DNA of 62,000 bases from Cristatella mucedo. Lineage: Eukaryota > Bryozoa > Phylactolaemata > Cristatellidae. The first letter of the stretch is position 1; every line of letters begins with the position of its first letter. The notes below the pieces were generated by a model. The model ran no database searches. It was not told where the DNA came from and was given only the letters and a program-made list of their open reading frames with translations. Of the stretch, positions 11,490 through 22,580 are shown piece by piece. Where the stretch lies: NCBI GenBank assembly GCA_009760855.2, contig WPIO01000211.1, positions 1 through 62,000 on the forward strand. Reading direction: 5' to 3'. Position numbers and translations under genes: made by a program.

Positions 11490-13917
11490 ATTGATGACGA
11501 GAGAGAGAGAGCGGGAGAAGGGAGGAGGAGGAGAGAAGGAGGGAAGACGGGGAAGGAGAAAAGGGAGAAGAAGAGAGAAAGGAGAGCAAAAGAAGAGACA
11601 AGAAACGTAATGAAGGAAAAGAAGAAAAAGGATAGGAGTGAAGGGAGAGGAAGATGGAAAAAGAGCCAGATAAGAGAGAGGAGAGGTAGATAGATGAGCA
11701 AGAAGAGGGAGGGGGAGAGAAGAGAGGAGAAGAGAGATATGAAGAGATAGGAGTGAGACGATGAGAGAGAAAGATGGAAGAGGAGAAGGAGAGGTAGAGA
11801 AGGGAGGAGGGAGGTGGGGTGCATAGAGAGGTGAGAGAGGAGCCACGAGAGAGGAAGAGAGGGGAGAGGTGAGGAAGTGGAGGAGAGTAGAGAGAGGGAG
11901 GGGAGAGGGAGGAGAGGAGCTTGAGCGGAGAGGGGGGAAGGAGGCAGAGGGGAGAGATGAGGTAGAGAGGAGAGAGAAGAGAGATGGAGAGAGAAAAGAA
12001 GCAGAGATGAGGAGGAGAGATGAGAGAGGGGAGAGGGATCTGAGAAAGAGCTTATGGGATCACGGGAAGAGGAGGACGAGAGGAGAAGGGAGAGAGAGAG
12101 GAAAGAGAGAGAGGGAAAGAGGAGGAGAGCAAGGAGGAGGGAGAGAGGAGGATGATAGGGAGGGAGAGAGAGAGGAAGGGGATGGAGTAAGGAAGGAGGG
12201 AAATGAGAGAGGAAGACGAGAGGGAGAGAGAGTGGGAAGAGAGAGGAGGTTAGAGGGAGGAGAGGGAGGGAGAAGAAGGGAGAGAAGAAGGGAGAGGAGG
12301 AGGGAGAGAGAGAGGATGAGAGAGAGGAGGGAGAGAGGAGAAGAGAGGAGGAGAGATGAGAGAGCGAGGAGAAGGGAGAAGAGCGGAGAGGGAGAGAAAG
12401 AGAGCGAGAGAGAGGAGGGGAGGGGGGGAGGAGAAAAGAGGATGAACGAGGAGAGGGAGAGGGGAGAGAGTGAGAGAAGAGAGAGAGAGAAGGGGGGAGA
12501 TGGAAGAGAGAGAAAGAGAGGAAGAGTGGGAAGGAGAGATGGGGAGGAGAGGAAGCGAGGGTGGAGATGAGGGGAGGAAGAGGATGAGAGCGGGAGAGAG
12601 GAGAGAGGAGAGGGGAGAAGAGAAGAGGAGGGGAGCGGAGAGAGAGAGAGAGGAGGAGAAGAGAAGCGAGGAGGGGAGAGGAAAGAGGGAGGAGAGGAGG
12701 TAGAGAGAGGATAAATGGATCGCTGGGGGGAAGAAACGAGGAAGAGAAGGCGAGAAGAGGAGGGGGAGCTAGAGAGAGACGAGAGAGACGAGAGGAGAGG
12801 GAAGAGGAGACGAGGGAGAAGGAGAGAGGGAGAAAAGAGAAAGAGAGAGAAGGGAAGAGGAGAGGAGCAGAGGAGAAAGGAGCGAGAGAGAGAAGAGAGA
12901 GGGAGAAGGAGAGTGGGCTAGAAGGAAAAAGTCAAAAGAGAGAGAGAGGAAAGAAGGAAAGAGAGAGAGGCAGAGGAGAGAGAGAGGGAGCGAGGAGAGG
13001 GAAAGGAGAGAGAGGAGCGAGAGAGGGATGGAGGGAAGGGAGGGGAGAAAGGAGAGAGAGAAGAGGGAGAGAGAAGAGAGAAGAGAGGAGAAGAGAGAGA
13101 ATGAGAAAGGGAGAGGAGGAGAGAGAAGGGGGAGAGATGGGAAGAAAGGAGAAAGAGAGCGGAGAGGGGATGAGAGAAGAGAGGAGGGAGAGAGCGAGAG
13201 GAGGAGAAAGAGCAGAGAGAAAGAAGTAGAGAAGAGGAGAGAGGAGGGAGGAAACGAGGGAAGATAGAGGAGAGAGGAGTCGAGAGGATGCTGAGAGGAG
13301 AGGAGGAGAGAGACGAGAGGGGAAAAGAGAAGGAAGAGGAGAAGTAGTGGGGGAGGAGAGGGAGAGGGAAAGCGAGAGAGAGCTAGAGAGAGAGAGAGAG
13401 AGGAAGGAGAGAAAGAAGGAGAGGAGAGAAGAGGAGAGCAGCAGCGAAACGAGAAAGGGGGAGCTGAGAGGGGAGAAAAGAAAAGGGGAAGAGAAGAGAG
13501 AAAGGAGAGGGAAGAGAGAGAGGAGACGAGAGAAAAGAGAGAAGAGAGAGGAGAGGACGAAGAGAAGAGAGAAGGTAAGGAGCGGGAAAAGGAGAAAGAG
13601 AGAGAGAAGAAAAGAGAGAGAAGGAGAGGAGGAGAGAGAGGGGAGAGAGAGCTAGAGAGGAGACGAGAGAGCTAGAGGAAGGAGAGCGAGAGGAGAGAGC
13701 TAGAGAGAGGAGGGAGAGAGGGAGCTAGAGAGGAGAAGTGAGATGGGAGAGAGAGAGTAGGAGAGAGGAGGGAGGGATTGAGAGAGGGAAGAGAGGAGAG
13801 AGAGGGGAGAGATAGGGACATGACTAGAGAGAGGAGAGAGAAGAGAGAGAGACGGAGGAGAGAGAGGAGAGAGAGAGGAGAGTAGGAGAGAGGGAGCGAA
13901 GAGAGAGAGAGAGGGGA

Positions 13918-13998
<81 letters not shown>

Positions 13999-14008
13999 GG
14001 AGAGAGGG

Positions 14009-14086
<78 letters not shown>

Positions 14087-14165
14087 CTAGAGAGAGAGAG
14101 AGAGAGAAGGAGCTAGAGAGAGAGAGAGAGAGAGGGAGCTAGAAAGAAAAAGGGGAGGGGGAGAG
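11490..14165 (+). repeat. 2.7-kb purine-only (GA)n-type satellite tract
   Basis: From 11,490 to about 14,165 the plus strand is almost entirely A and G, in irregular GAGA/GGAG patterns. The longest pure GA runs are at about 13,926-14,090. It lies in AB intron 1 on the sense strand. The paralogous introns carry a 0.3-kb version (43,213-43,520, read as CT on +) and only a trace near 46.03 kb. The long Arg/Glu-rich frames inside are by-products of the composition. Confidence 0.95.
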
Positions 14166-14179
14166 AAAGAGGGCCGGAA

Positions 14180-15300
14180 GGGGATTGAGAGGCCAGTTAT
14201 AGAATATCATAGAAAGTTATTGGAAGCTCCCTGTTCAGGGAAAACCTTTTCAGATTTAGTCCAATAGCCGACGGCTTTTGGCAGGGCTATATTTTCAAAA
14301 AACGTGAACGCTCACTTCGCATTGACGAGCCTGGTCTTGAGAACAACGTACTCATGGCATTACCAGTACGGCAGACTATTGATGAGTACTTCTGACGCCT
14401 ACCCACCGCAGGCTGACAAAGTTGGCCAGTGTCTGGAGTGTGCCATTACAGTAGGCATGTAGTAACTTTGAAATTAAAAACTCTAGTATCTATCATAGCG
14501 TTAATGCTGCAGTTACTCAATTGAACTTCTGGCTTGTTTGCTATGTGTTAGCACAAAGTGGTACACAAGTGGGGAAGTAGTGAGATGTAGCCAATAATAG
14601 ATTCCTGAGGCATTCAGTGCGTAGACTTGTTCCCGTTTGCAGTGAGCAGGATTCTAGCCGAGCCCTATAGACTTGCGAACAATTCTGTGTGAAAATAAGG
14701 CCTATTAACAAAGAGTGCCTAAATGAAGAATTCGTTGGTAGTGGAGTCTAGTATACACTTCAATGTAGACTTAGGTATATGTCTTATTAACAGCCCGAAG
14801 GGTTTGAAACAAGTAATAATATTATTTGTGTAACACCCTCAGAGAACTCAATCTCCTTCTAATCACTTTATAGATGCCGCATAGAAAGCATTACCAAATG
14901 ACGAGTGGTAACACTGGCAAGCAGCAGCAGACATGCTGTACATGCACGGTACATGCACGCGAACTGGGGAACCTCCAGTTTGGATACATCGGACAGCTGA
15001 ATTATAGTAATAACGACAGAATTAATAGTAAGAATAATAAGAAAAATAGATTGTAACCTTGGAGACATTGATCACTTCCTATTCACTTTACAAACATTGG
15101 ATGGGAATTTGCTAAATATGCTTGTTGTAGATGGCTCAGTGTTAGCTTTCATAAACAATAAACACTAATTATAATAATACCTTTGATGTAGTACCCTCAG
15201 CGAACTCAATCATTACCTGGGGAACTTTACCTTTGCTGGACTGGAACCGCAATCGAAAGGTTGGTGGTAGCCTTTTCAGTGATAGCTAGCATAACGTGGT
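14180..15300 (+). other. AB intron 1 segment, inverted duplicate of 42.1-43.2 kb
   Basis: Collinear matches in reverse complement include GTTGGTAGTGGAGTCTAGTATACA (split by the 20-base rule: GTTGGTAGTGGAGTC then TAGTATACA, near 14,733) against 42,650. GGTACACAAGTGGGGAAGTA (near 14,560) and TACCACTCG-type blocks also match 42.5-42.85 kb. The same TACACAAGTGGGGAAGTA block occurs once more near 45.9 kb beside P3. Confidence 0.65.
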
Positions 15301-15314
15301 TACGGGTTTAGGCC

Positions 15315-15405
15315 TCTTCAGCAAATGTAAGTTGCCTAAAAAGAGATTGAGTTCTCTGAGCTCGCTATGTCAAGTGTATAATAATAATAATTATTATTAT
15401 TACTA
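15315..15405 (+). mobile_element. L2-A 3' tail
   Basis: The sequence holds the GCAAATGTAAG...GATTGAGTTCTCTGAG tail followed by AATAAT/ATT triplets. The same solo tail exists in the right arm near 42,070-42,140 in reverse orientation, so it predates the inverted duplication. Confidence 0.7.
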
Positions 15406-15414
15406 TTACTAATA

Positions 15415-16255
15415 TCATCATTATAGTGGTGGCATGCACAGGGTCAACATGCCAGTATGAGTAGTGGCATCATGCACACTGTCAGCATGCATAAGTGCAA
15501 ACAGGACGAATCACAGGCACACACTTAATGCTGTCAAAAAAGACGTTTTTACTTTCTTTTTAAATTTGGACAAGTCAGGAGATGTCGTGATTCAAGTCGG
15601 AAGTGAGTTCTAAGCTTTGGGAGTGTACGAACTAAAGGCGCCGGCTCCAGAATATTTGAGCTTTGTACACGATCTATGGGTTGACAGTTATATTTCGAAA
15701 AGCTGGTGGTAAGGTACTTAAATAAATACACATATCATAGCTCATTAAGCAGCCTCTTTTTTTGCATAGAAACAGAAGAGCCTTTACGGCTATCACCACC
15801 GCTTGCACTGGCGATAAACGATCGCCCACCTCAGGAATCGAACCACGACCTCGAGACCGAGGTCGTGAAAGCAGCTGCCTTACCTAGTGTGCCATTACGG
15901 GTGCTTAGCCTGGTGGGACAATGGATCTGATAGGAAGGCTGGAGCCAAAGTATGAAGGGACTTGAAAGCAGATGCCTAAACCTCGAAGTTGATTCACTGG
16001 TAGCCAGTGTAAGTCGGCAAGAAGTGGTATGATGTGGCAACTGGGAAGCTCACAACAGACTGAACTGAAGAGCTGCGAGTGGATGATTTTGCAGGCCGGT
16101 AGACCAGCAAGTGGTGAGTTACAGAAGTCGAGATCGGATGTCACAAACGTATGGTTGCATTCATATGTGGCATCCCTGTCTAAGAGAGCCCGAATTGTTT
16201 GCAATGTCATGCAGCTGGAAGTAAGTAAACTACAATCCGCGAGTTCTGAGCAAAT
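15415..16255 (-). mobile_element. L2-A copy interrupted by a SINE-a
   Basis: The minus strand carries the 3' UTR and C-terminal RT-element frames (FVTSDLDFCNSPLAGLPAC, CHIIPLLADLHWLPV). The copy is orthologous to the plus-strand copy at 41.45-42.07 kb in the right arm. A SINE-a splits it at 15,742-15,903; the right-arm copy has no SINE there. Confidence 0.8.
15742..15903 (-). mobile_element. SINE-a inside an L2-A copy
   Basis: In reverse complement it reads head, ACCTCGGTCTCGAGGTCGTG, B-box-like GGTTCGATTCC, then the GCCGTAAAGGCTCTTCTG tail. L2-A sequence resumes on both sides. Confidence 0.8.
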
Positions 16256-16302
16256 GCTGAGCCGACCGAGTCGGCGTGTAGCTTCTTTTTCCTTTCATCC
16301 AG

Positions 16303-16379
16303 TGACTGATGCTATAGCATTTTCAGTGTGTTAGTTGCAGTCTGTGATGATCCATAGTAGCTTGCGAGCGAAATGGAAG
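16303..16379 (+). other. Putative non-coding exon 2 of gene AB (77 nt)
   Basis: A pyrimidine tract ending TTTCATCCAG (AG at 16301-16302) precedes the segment, and GAAG|GTGATT follows it. The inverted right arm has a matching 77-nt segment (41222-41146) flanked by TTTCGTCCAG and the stronger donor GAAG|GTGAGT. Similarity continues on both sides. The AB donor has decayed at +5/+6, so it may be skipped here. Inference from conserved splice signals only. Confidence 0.4.
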
Positions 16380-16504
16380 GTGATTAACTGATTTGCAGCT
16401 GGCTGCAAGCTCTGCTAATCAGCCAGAGTTTGGTCAAATGCTAAAGCTCTTCTAAAGTTAGGCTAAAAGCTATGATAGAGCTGCATTACATTACACAGAG
16501 AACA

Positions 16505-16682
16505 TTGGTGAGCCGCGATGGCACACTAGGTAAGGCGGTTGCTTTTCACGATCTCAGTCCCAAGTGTGTGGGTTCGAATCTAGCAGTCGGCAATCCTTTA
16601 TTGCTGCTGCAAGCGGTGATGATAGCCGTAAAGGCTCTTCTGCCGCTATACAAAAGAGGCTGTTAAATCAGCTAGAATTTTT
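16505..16682 (+). mobile_element. SINE-a, nearly full length
   Basis: Head GGTGAGCCGCGATGGCACAC, a tRNA-like A-box area (ACTAGGTAAGGCGG), B box GGTTCGAATCT and the tail GCCGTAAAGGCTCTTCTG...AAAGAGGCTG are all present. A short T-rich end follows. Confidence 0.85.
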
Positions 16683-16794
16683 TTTAGCCATTCCATCACG
16701 TTTTCCTTTGCAGCAAATGCTAAATCTGTTAAATCAGTTGTTAAATCTGCTGTTAAATTCAGACTGTTAAATCTGCTGGCATTTGTTTAGATGG

Positions 16795-17115
16795 GGGTGG
16801 TTTCAAATCCAGAAGTGGGCAGTCCTTTATTGCTGCTGCAAGCGGTGATGATAGCCGTAAAGGCTCTTCTGTGTAATGTAATGTATCTCCGTCAGTAACT
16901 TCACAAAGTCATAAAGACCATGTGGGTGTTACGCAGGAGAGTTTTGTATAGCGCACTCACAGCCTAAGCGGCTTTCGGTATGCATTCGGTAGCCAACAGA
17001 CTTCGTCTCACGCCACAAAGAGAAAGTGGGAAGCATAGCTGAGTCAGGAGAGCAGTTGAGGTAGTTCTATCGCTATACAAAAGAGACTGCTAAATTAGCT
17101 GGCATTCGTTTAGGT
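16795..17115 (+). mobile_element. SINE-a split by an L2-C insertion
   Basis: The SINE begins near 16,795, breaks at GGCTCTTCT (16,872) and resumes near 17,063 with TTCTATCGCTATACAAAAGAG. The intervening segment is an L2-C 3' end. The repeated TTCT at the two junctions looks like a short target-site duplication. Confidence 0.75.
16873..17062 (-). mobile_element. L2-C 3' end nested in a SINE-a
   Basis: Reverse complement: C-terminal remnant, CCGCTTAGGCTGTGAGTGCG tail and an ACATTACATTAC end. It is nearly identical to the copy at 60.5-60.7 kb. Confidence 0.85.
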
Positions 17116-17408
17116 TAGATCTAGGGTCAGAAGCACGAAGTTGGCTTTATCGCCACTCACTTTCAGGACGATTGCTGCCGTTCACGATGCGAGCGTTGCT
17201 TCGAGGAAGTGACACGAGTGCGACCTGCCAGCTGTCTGGGAGGCAAGCTGCTCAAGCTTGCAGCATCCGAAGCATAGTCCATGCAAAGATGAATTGCTAG
17301 GTCGTACCTATGAGCCTTGCTCAAACGGCGATGGGAACGATCTACATAGTAGGGACATCAGCAAGCTGGGAAAACAGCTGATGACTGGTTTAAAAATGAA
17401 ATTCTGTC

Positions 17409-17512
17409 GAGCTGGTTTGGCCTAGTGGTCAAGGTGGTCGCCCAGACCAAGGTCTGGCTGAGGTCGTGGGCTTGAGTCTCGTGGTATATGTGAATATATC
17501 TTAAGTCGTGCC
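17409..17512 (+). mobile_element. SINE-b (tRNA head), truncated tail
   Basis: The head GCTGGTTTGGCCTAGTGGTC resembles a tRNA A-box region. A decayed B box (GTCGTGGGCTTGAGTC) follows, then a short tail remnant. Confidence 0.7.
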
Positions 17513-18149
17513 TATTAACATGGCCAAAAATTTGATGGGACCAAACCTAGTATGAGCAGCTACGGATGCAGCCGAGGTCTGGTATTAGTAGCCATTGTAT
17601 TCAGTATTTGGCTTTTCACCCAGCCTGCCGATCATGACGTTTGCCAGAAATAGAGCTCAGACCCGCGATCTGTGTCGAGAAGTATGAACTCCCTACAGCT
17701 GTGATATTGTTTCGGTCCTCATCGGCCCTTTCCATTGGAGCCGAGCCTTGACCGGTCCCACACCCCCTCAAGCACACCCCTTCCGACACACCTGGATGCA
17801 GCTGCCTACCTTTGGTCTTGCTCTCCCTTATTTGTGAGAGTGGGTTCTGTGACTTGGGCCATCACTGGGCCAACGAGTTCCTATTTGCCTGGAAGCAGCT
17901 TCTTGTCTAACACAAAGGCATTGGGACACAATTGCCTCATCGTCCTGCACTCAGGACACAAAGGTAGCAGGACGATGACCTAACCTCTCCCCTGCCAGTG
18001 ATTTCAGAAACAAATTTTTCAGGAGGCTGTGAACGAGACAAATGCACAGTCAGCCTGCTGCTAGCACAATTTGCTGGTTGTTTTTAGTAAATTTAATAAG
18101 TTCAGTACCCACACCAGCTCCATAATTATGACTCACAGCTAGCAGCTGG
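17513..18149. other. Unassigned part of AB intron 2
   Basis: No repeat family or coding signature is recognised here. It contains a short TATATCTT-type AT stretch only. Confidence 0.35.
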
Positions 18150-18800
18150 TGGCATACGTTGGAAAACAGGTTCTGGTCAGAAGAATTTCTAACAGAGTTC
18201 GAGCAGCTGCGCTGTACAGAAACTGGTCTTCTCCATGTACCTGCCGACATTCTATGCAGCAACGATGACGAGAATGTCACGTGCCCTAGCACTGCTATAG
18301 CTATTGAATGCATTGATCCCGATGGCCTACTTCAACGATTGAGAACGGTTGGTCTCGCAGGGGAGGCACTGGCTTGGTTTAAATCGTACTTATCTGATCG
18401 TGTTCAATCTGTGACATGTGGGGGGTCAGGTCTCATCCACCTGACCAGTCACCTGCAGAGTCCCTCAAGGGTCCTTGGCCGGTTGCCTTTCTCCATTGAT
18501 ATGGAATCTCGAAAATCATTTGGGCCAATAGAATGGGCTCTTACTTTTAAGCTGCCGATACTCAGGTCTATTTTTCATTAAAACCTTTAGAATCTGCTGC
18601 AGCAACAGATTGTTACTGAATGTTAGCCTTGCAGAAATTTGATCCTGATTGTGGGCTAATTTTTTTAACTAAACTACAATAAAACAGCTTCTCATAGGGC
18701 ACACCAAGCATGGGGCCAGGCATGAACACTTTGCTATTGTAACAGTTGATGGTGTTGTGCAACTATCGCTGCCGTCTTCAACAGCTGCCTACATTTATAG
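18150..18800 (+). mobile_element. L2-B reverse-transcriptase fragment
   Basis: Degenerate frames match the L2-B copy at 61.4-62.0 kb: FEQLRCTET, DDENVTCPSTAI, LLQRLRTVGLAGEALAWF, KSYLSDRVQSVTCG. Later come the ...ESAAATE-like and [10 protein letters not shown]-like stretches near 18,590-18,720. Frameshifts and an internal deletion make it non-functional. Confidence 0.8.
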
Positions 18801-19058
18801 AGCTTCGTTGAGAAGAGAGCCTCCACAGCTGGCCATCACGTTAAATCCCTATGTAGGATTAGGGACTGTCTGCCCTGGTTGGAGGCTCTACGAAATCTAA
18901 CTAGCTGCATCTTAATGTGTCGGCTAAATTGTTGTAATTCGCCCTTAAAAGTGCTACCAAGAAGACCTTAGGCCACTAAAGCTGATGATGAACATGGCTG
19001 CTTAGGCTAGTTTACAAATTCCAAAGAATGCTGTGGTGAGTGTTCGATAAGAAATGCT

Positions 19059-19082
19059 GCTGCTTAACACACACACACACGC
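19059..19082 (+). repeat. Short CA microsatellite
   Basis: A run of ACACACAC is followed by GCATGC. No gene context is assigned. Confidence 0.6.
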
Positions 19083-19248
19083 ATGCATAGGCTTGGCTGC
19101 TTTGTGGACTTAACAGACTGAGATCCATTACATTTGCAGTGCTGCTGCTGCTGCTTAGGCTACATCTCTCAGTGCAACTGCTCTCTCTGCTGCTGCCATC
19201 TTCGCTGCTCCTGCTGCTCTGGCTTTGGTTGCTCCGGACTAACTCCTG

Positions 19249-19252
<4 letters not shown>

Positions 19253-19313
<61 letters not shown>
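19253..19313 (+). repeat. (CT)n tract in the intron upstream of AB exon 3
   Basis: About 60 nt of pure CT lies 250 nt upstream of the myristoylation exon. A paralogous tract (read as GA on +) lies at 38,750-38,807, at the corresponding distance upstream of gene C's coding exon. It was therefore present before the inverted duplication. Confidence 0.9.
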
Positions 19314-19314
<1 letters not shown>

Positions 19315-19564
19315 CTGTCTCTCTCAGCTACGTGCCCCTAGTAGTGGCCTTCCCACAAAGGTGCTGTCCATCTGCCGAGGGCCCACTTTCAATCCACCAG
19401 CAGCCATAATAGCAGCTGCTCGCTATTGTTTTACCAAGTCGTACGACTAGTTTCGTAACTTTCTAAACATTTGCTGTGCCTGGTCTCGGACTGGCCTTCG
19501 ATCCGAGAGTTAAGATCTTGCTAGGCATGGTCTCACGTGACCATACTGCCTCAGCTCATTTCAG

Positions 19565-19693
19565 AGGTCATGGGGTGCAGGAGCAGTAGTCTGTCCGAAG
19601 ATGCCCAGATGCAGACACAGACACCGGGCAGCGACCCCACAGTGGCTGCCGTGAGTGGAGCCAGTGGAGGCAGCAGTCGGACCTCGAGTGCAG
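19565..19693 (+). CDS. AB exon 3: myristoylation exon
   Basis: Acceptor CTCATTTCAG at 19563-19564, five UTR bases AGGTC, ATG at 19570, and 41 codons plus one base to the donor TGCAG|GTAGGCT. Both ends match the large coding exon of gene C and exon 4 of AB, including sequence beyond the donor. This exon is therefore a duplicate of the large exon that has lost its middle, including the PTB. The upstream ATG at 19527 runs out of frame to a stop, so 19570 is the start. A CTCAC branch-point-like motif, part of TCTCACGTGACC, lies about 29 nt upstream of the AG. Confidence 0.7.
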
Positions 19694-22536
19694 GTAGGCT
19701 ATGCTAGCTCCTGGTGGAGCTCTGCTTTCTTTATGCAAACACTGCTACTGTAATAAGAATAATAATAATACTAATGATAATAATAGTAATAATAATATTG
19801 CTCACCATTCGATCGCGTTTTTCTTTGTAGCGAATGTAAAGTGCCTAGAAAGAGATTGAGTTCTCTGTGGGCATTTTATCAAGTGCATTTTTATAATTAT
19901 TATACAAAAAGGTAATAATAATATATTTGATGTAGCGACCTCAGAGAACTCAATCTCTTTCTAGGCACTTTACATTTGCTTTAAAGTAAGCGAGATCGAA
20001 TGGTTAGTAGTAGCATGCTCAATAATAATAATAATCAAAAGCATAAACATAAAATTGTATATTTGATGTAGCATCCTCAAAAAACTCATTCTCTTTCTAG
20101 GCACTTTACTTTCGCTTTTGCTTTAAAGGATGCAAGATCGAATTGCTAGTGGTAGCATGCTCAATGGCAATAACTATAACAGGGTTAGGGGTAACATCCA
20201 CAGGGTCAGCATGCAAATATGGCTAGTGTCAGCAAGCACAGTATCAGCATGCATAAGTACATTAAGAACGAGTCAGAGGTACCCACAAATGCTGTCGTAA
20301 TTAGATGTTAGTTTCTTTTTAAATTCGATCTAGTCAGGGTATGACGTGACATCAGTCGAAGTGTGTTCCAGGCTTTGGGAGCATATGAAGAGAGGCACGG
20401 TCTCCAAAGGATGTGAGGTTCCTATGAGGTATTGGTAAACGATTACATTCCGAAGCGTGAGTGGTAGGATTCTTAGCCTGGCATCTAATAGTTCTGATAG
20501 ATCATAGTTATGGATAGCTGGAGCCAAAGAAAAGAAGGATCTAAAAGTGGGTGAAAAACTTAAAGTCGATGCACTGCGGGCCTACGAAGGTCGGCAAGAA
20601 GTGGTGTGATGTGGCAACTGCATGGCTCACGACAGACGAGTCTAGCTGCAGAGTTTGACAACCACCTGTAAGAACTTGGTTGCACAAGGCCGGTAGACCA
20701 GAAAGCATGCAGTTGCAACAGTCAAGCCTGGACGCTGCAAATGCATAGACCGATTTGGATGCGATATCTCTGTCTAAACAAGCCTGAATTTTAACAATTT
20801 TATGTAGCTGAAAGTAGGCAGACTTGACTGTGAAGTTGATGTGGTTATCTAATGAAATGTCACTTTGGAACAGGACGCCTAGATATCGTGCAGATTCAAC
20901 AAAATGAAGGCTGTCGGAGCTGATTGTAGGCTTTACATTTCCAATATCTGAATCAAACTTGGCTTGCTTATAACCAGCAAGCTTTCATCATCACCCATTT
21001 AAACAAAACAAAGGCACGGTCTCTAAAGGATTTACCGATCGTACGAGGTATAGGTAAACTTGTTGCCGGGTTCACAGCTACTAACGTATTCCTGCTAGAG
21101 CCGTTTACCATCTATGCTCGTTCTTGGTAGCTATGAAAGCCCTCCGGCAGCAGTGACTCAAAGGCGATCGACCTGGTGCACAACAATTTACATAATACAC
21201 ACACGCACGCGCTACGCAAAGGTGGACTAGACAAGTCTACAGGGAAGATCACGGTAAACGGTAGTGGCACAGTAAACTATTGCAGTGCAATGATGAGTCT
21301 GCAACACAAACTGCTGTCAGCTGCTCACTCTCACTTGAAACAGAGTCTGCAGCTGTTGCACCGGCTCCGTTTCAAGAGTACAAGAAGCCTATGCAAACGT
21401 CAAAGACCCGGCTAGTCGCTGAGTAGCTGCTTGGACAGTCGAATTCAACGTCTATACCAGTAGAGGGCTTCCGCCGGAAGACAGTGAGCAAGCAGTCCTA
21501 GGTTCAAGTCCTTGGGCCTCTGGGAGCTGACCCCAGGCTTTGCCCTCTGGGGCAAGGCAAGGCCCAGCTCGACACATCAAATGTCAGTGGCTCTGCGTAG
21601 GCTAGGGTGCAAAGGAATAGATTCTGAAAAGCAGGTCGTAAGATACTTAACCTAGTGGGGTAGTAGATCTGATAGGTGGGCTGGAATCACAAAATGAAGA
21701 GACCCAAGAGTGAGTGACCGAACCGTCGATGTCGATGCTTTGCCTGACTGGGAGCCAGTGCAGGTCGGCAAGAAATGGTGAGATGTGGCAGCTGCCACTC
21801 TCACGGCATACAAGCCTAGCTGCAGAGTTTTTTTTACCAGCTGTGAACACCTGAGTGCACAGGCCGGTGAACCAGGAGGCAGGAAGTTGCAGTCAAGCCT
21901 GCATGCCACGAGCTGGTTTGGCCAAGTGGTATGGTTCTTGCCCCGAGGACCATGGTCTTGCCGAGATCGTGAGCTCGAGCCCCGAGGCATGAATAGAGAT
22001 TGGTTCTCTTGGGGTGTTATACAAATGAATTTTATTTATTTGTTTATTAAATGAATGCATTGACAAATTTAGACGTGGTATCCGTGTCTCAACAAGCCCA
22101 AATTTTAGCAAAGTTATGCAGCTGAAAGTAGGCAGACTCGATTGTGAAGCTGATGTGGTCGTCTAATGAAGGTCACCGTGGAGCACGACACCTAGATAAC
22201 TCTGAGACTTTTAATGCTTCTCACCAGTCTCTTCTTCACCAGTGTCAGCCTCCTTATGCTCTCAGATCCTGTTATATGAAATGTAATGTATCTCCGTCTG
22301 TAACTCCACAAAGTCATAAAGACCACGTGGGTGTTACGCAGAAGAGTTTTGTATAACTCACTCACTGCCTAAGCACCTTTCGGTACGCATTCGGTAGCCA
22401 ACAGACTTCGTCTCGCGAAACAAAGAGAAAGTGGGAAGTATAGCAGAGTCAAGAGAGCAGTTAATATATATATATATATATATATATATTAAATATATAT
22501 ATATATATATTTAACTGCTATCCTGACTCTGCTATA

Positions 22537-22580
<44 letters not shown>

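Noticed and set aside
11869-12570. 233-codon Arg/Glu-rich frame
   Set aside because: It lies wholly in the GA tract; any frame there reads R, E, G, K. No start context or conservation in paralogous introns.
16505-16590. tRNA gene in the SINE heads
   Set aside because: B boxes are present, but stems do not fold into a convincing cloverleaf and each head continues into a SINE tail.
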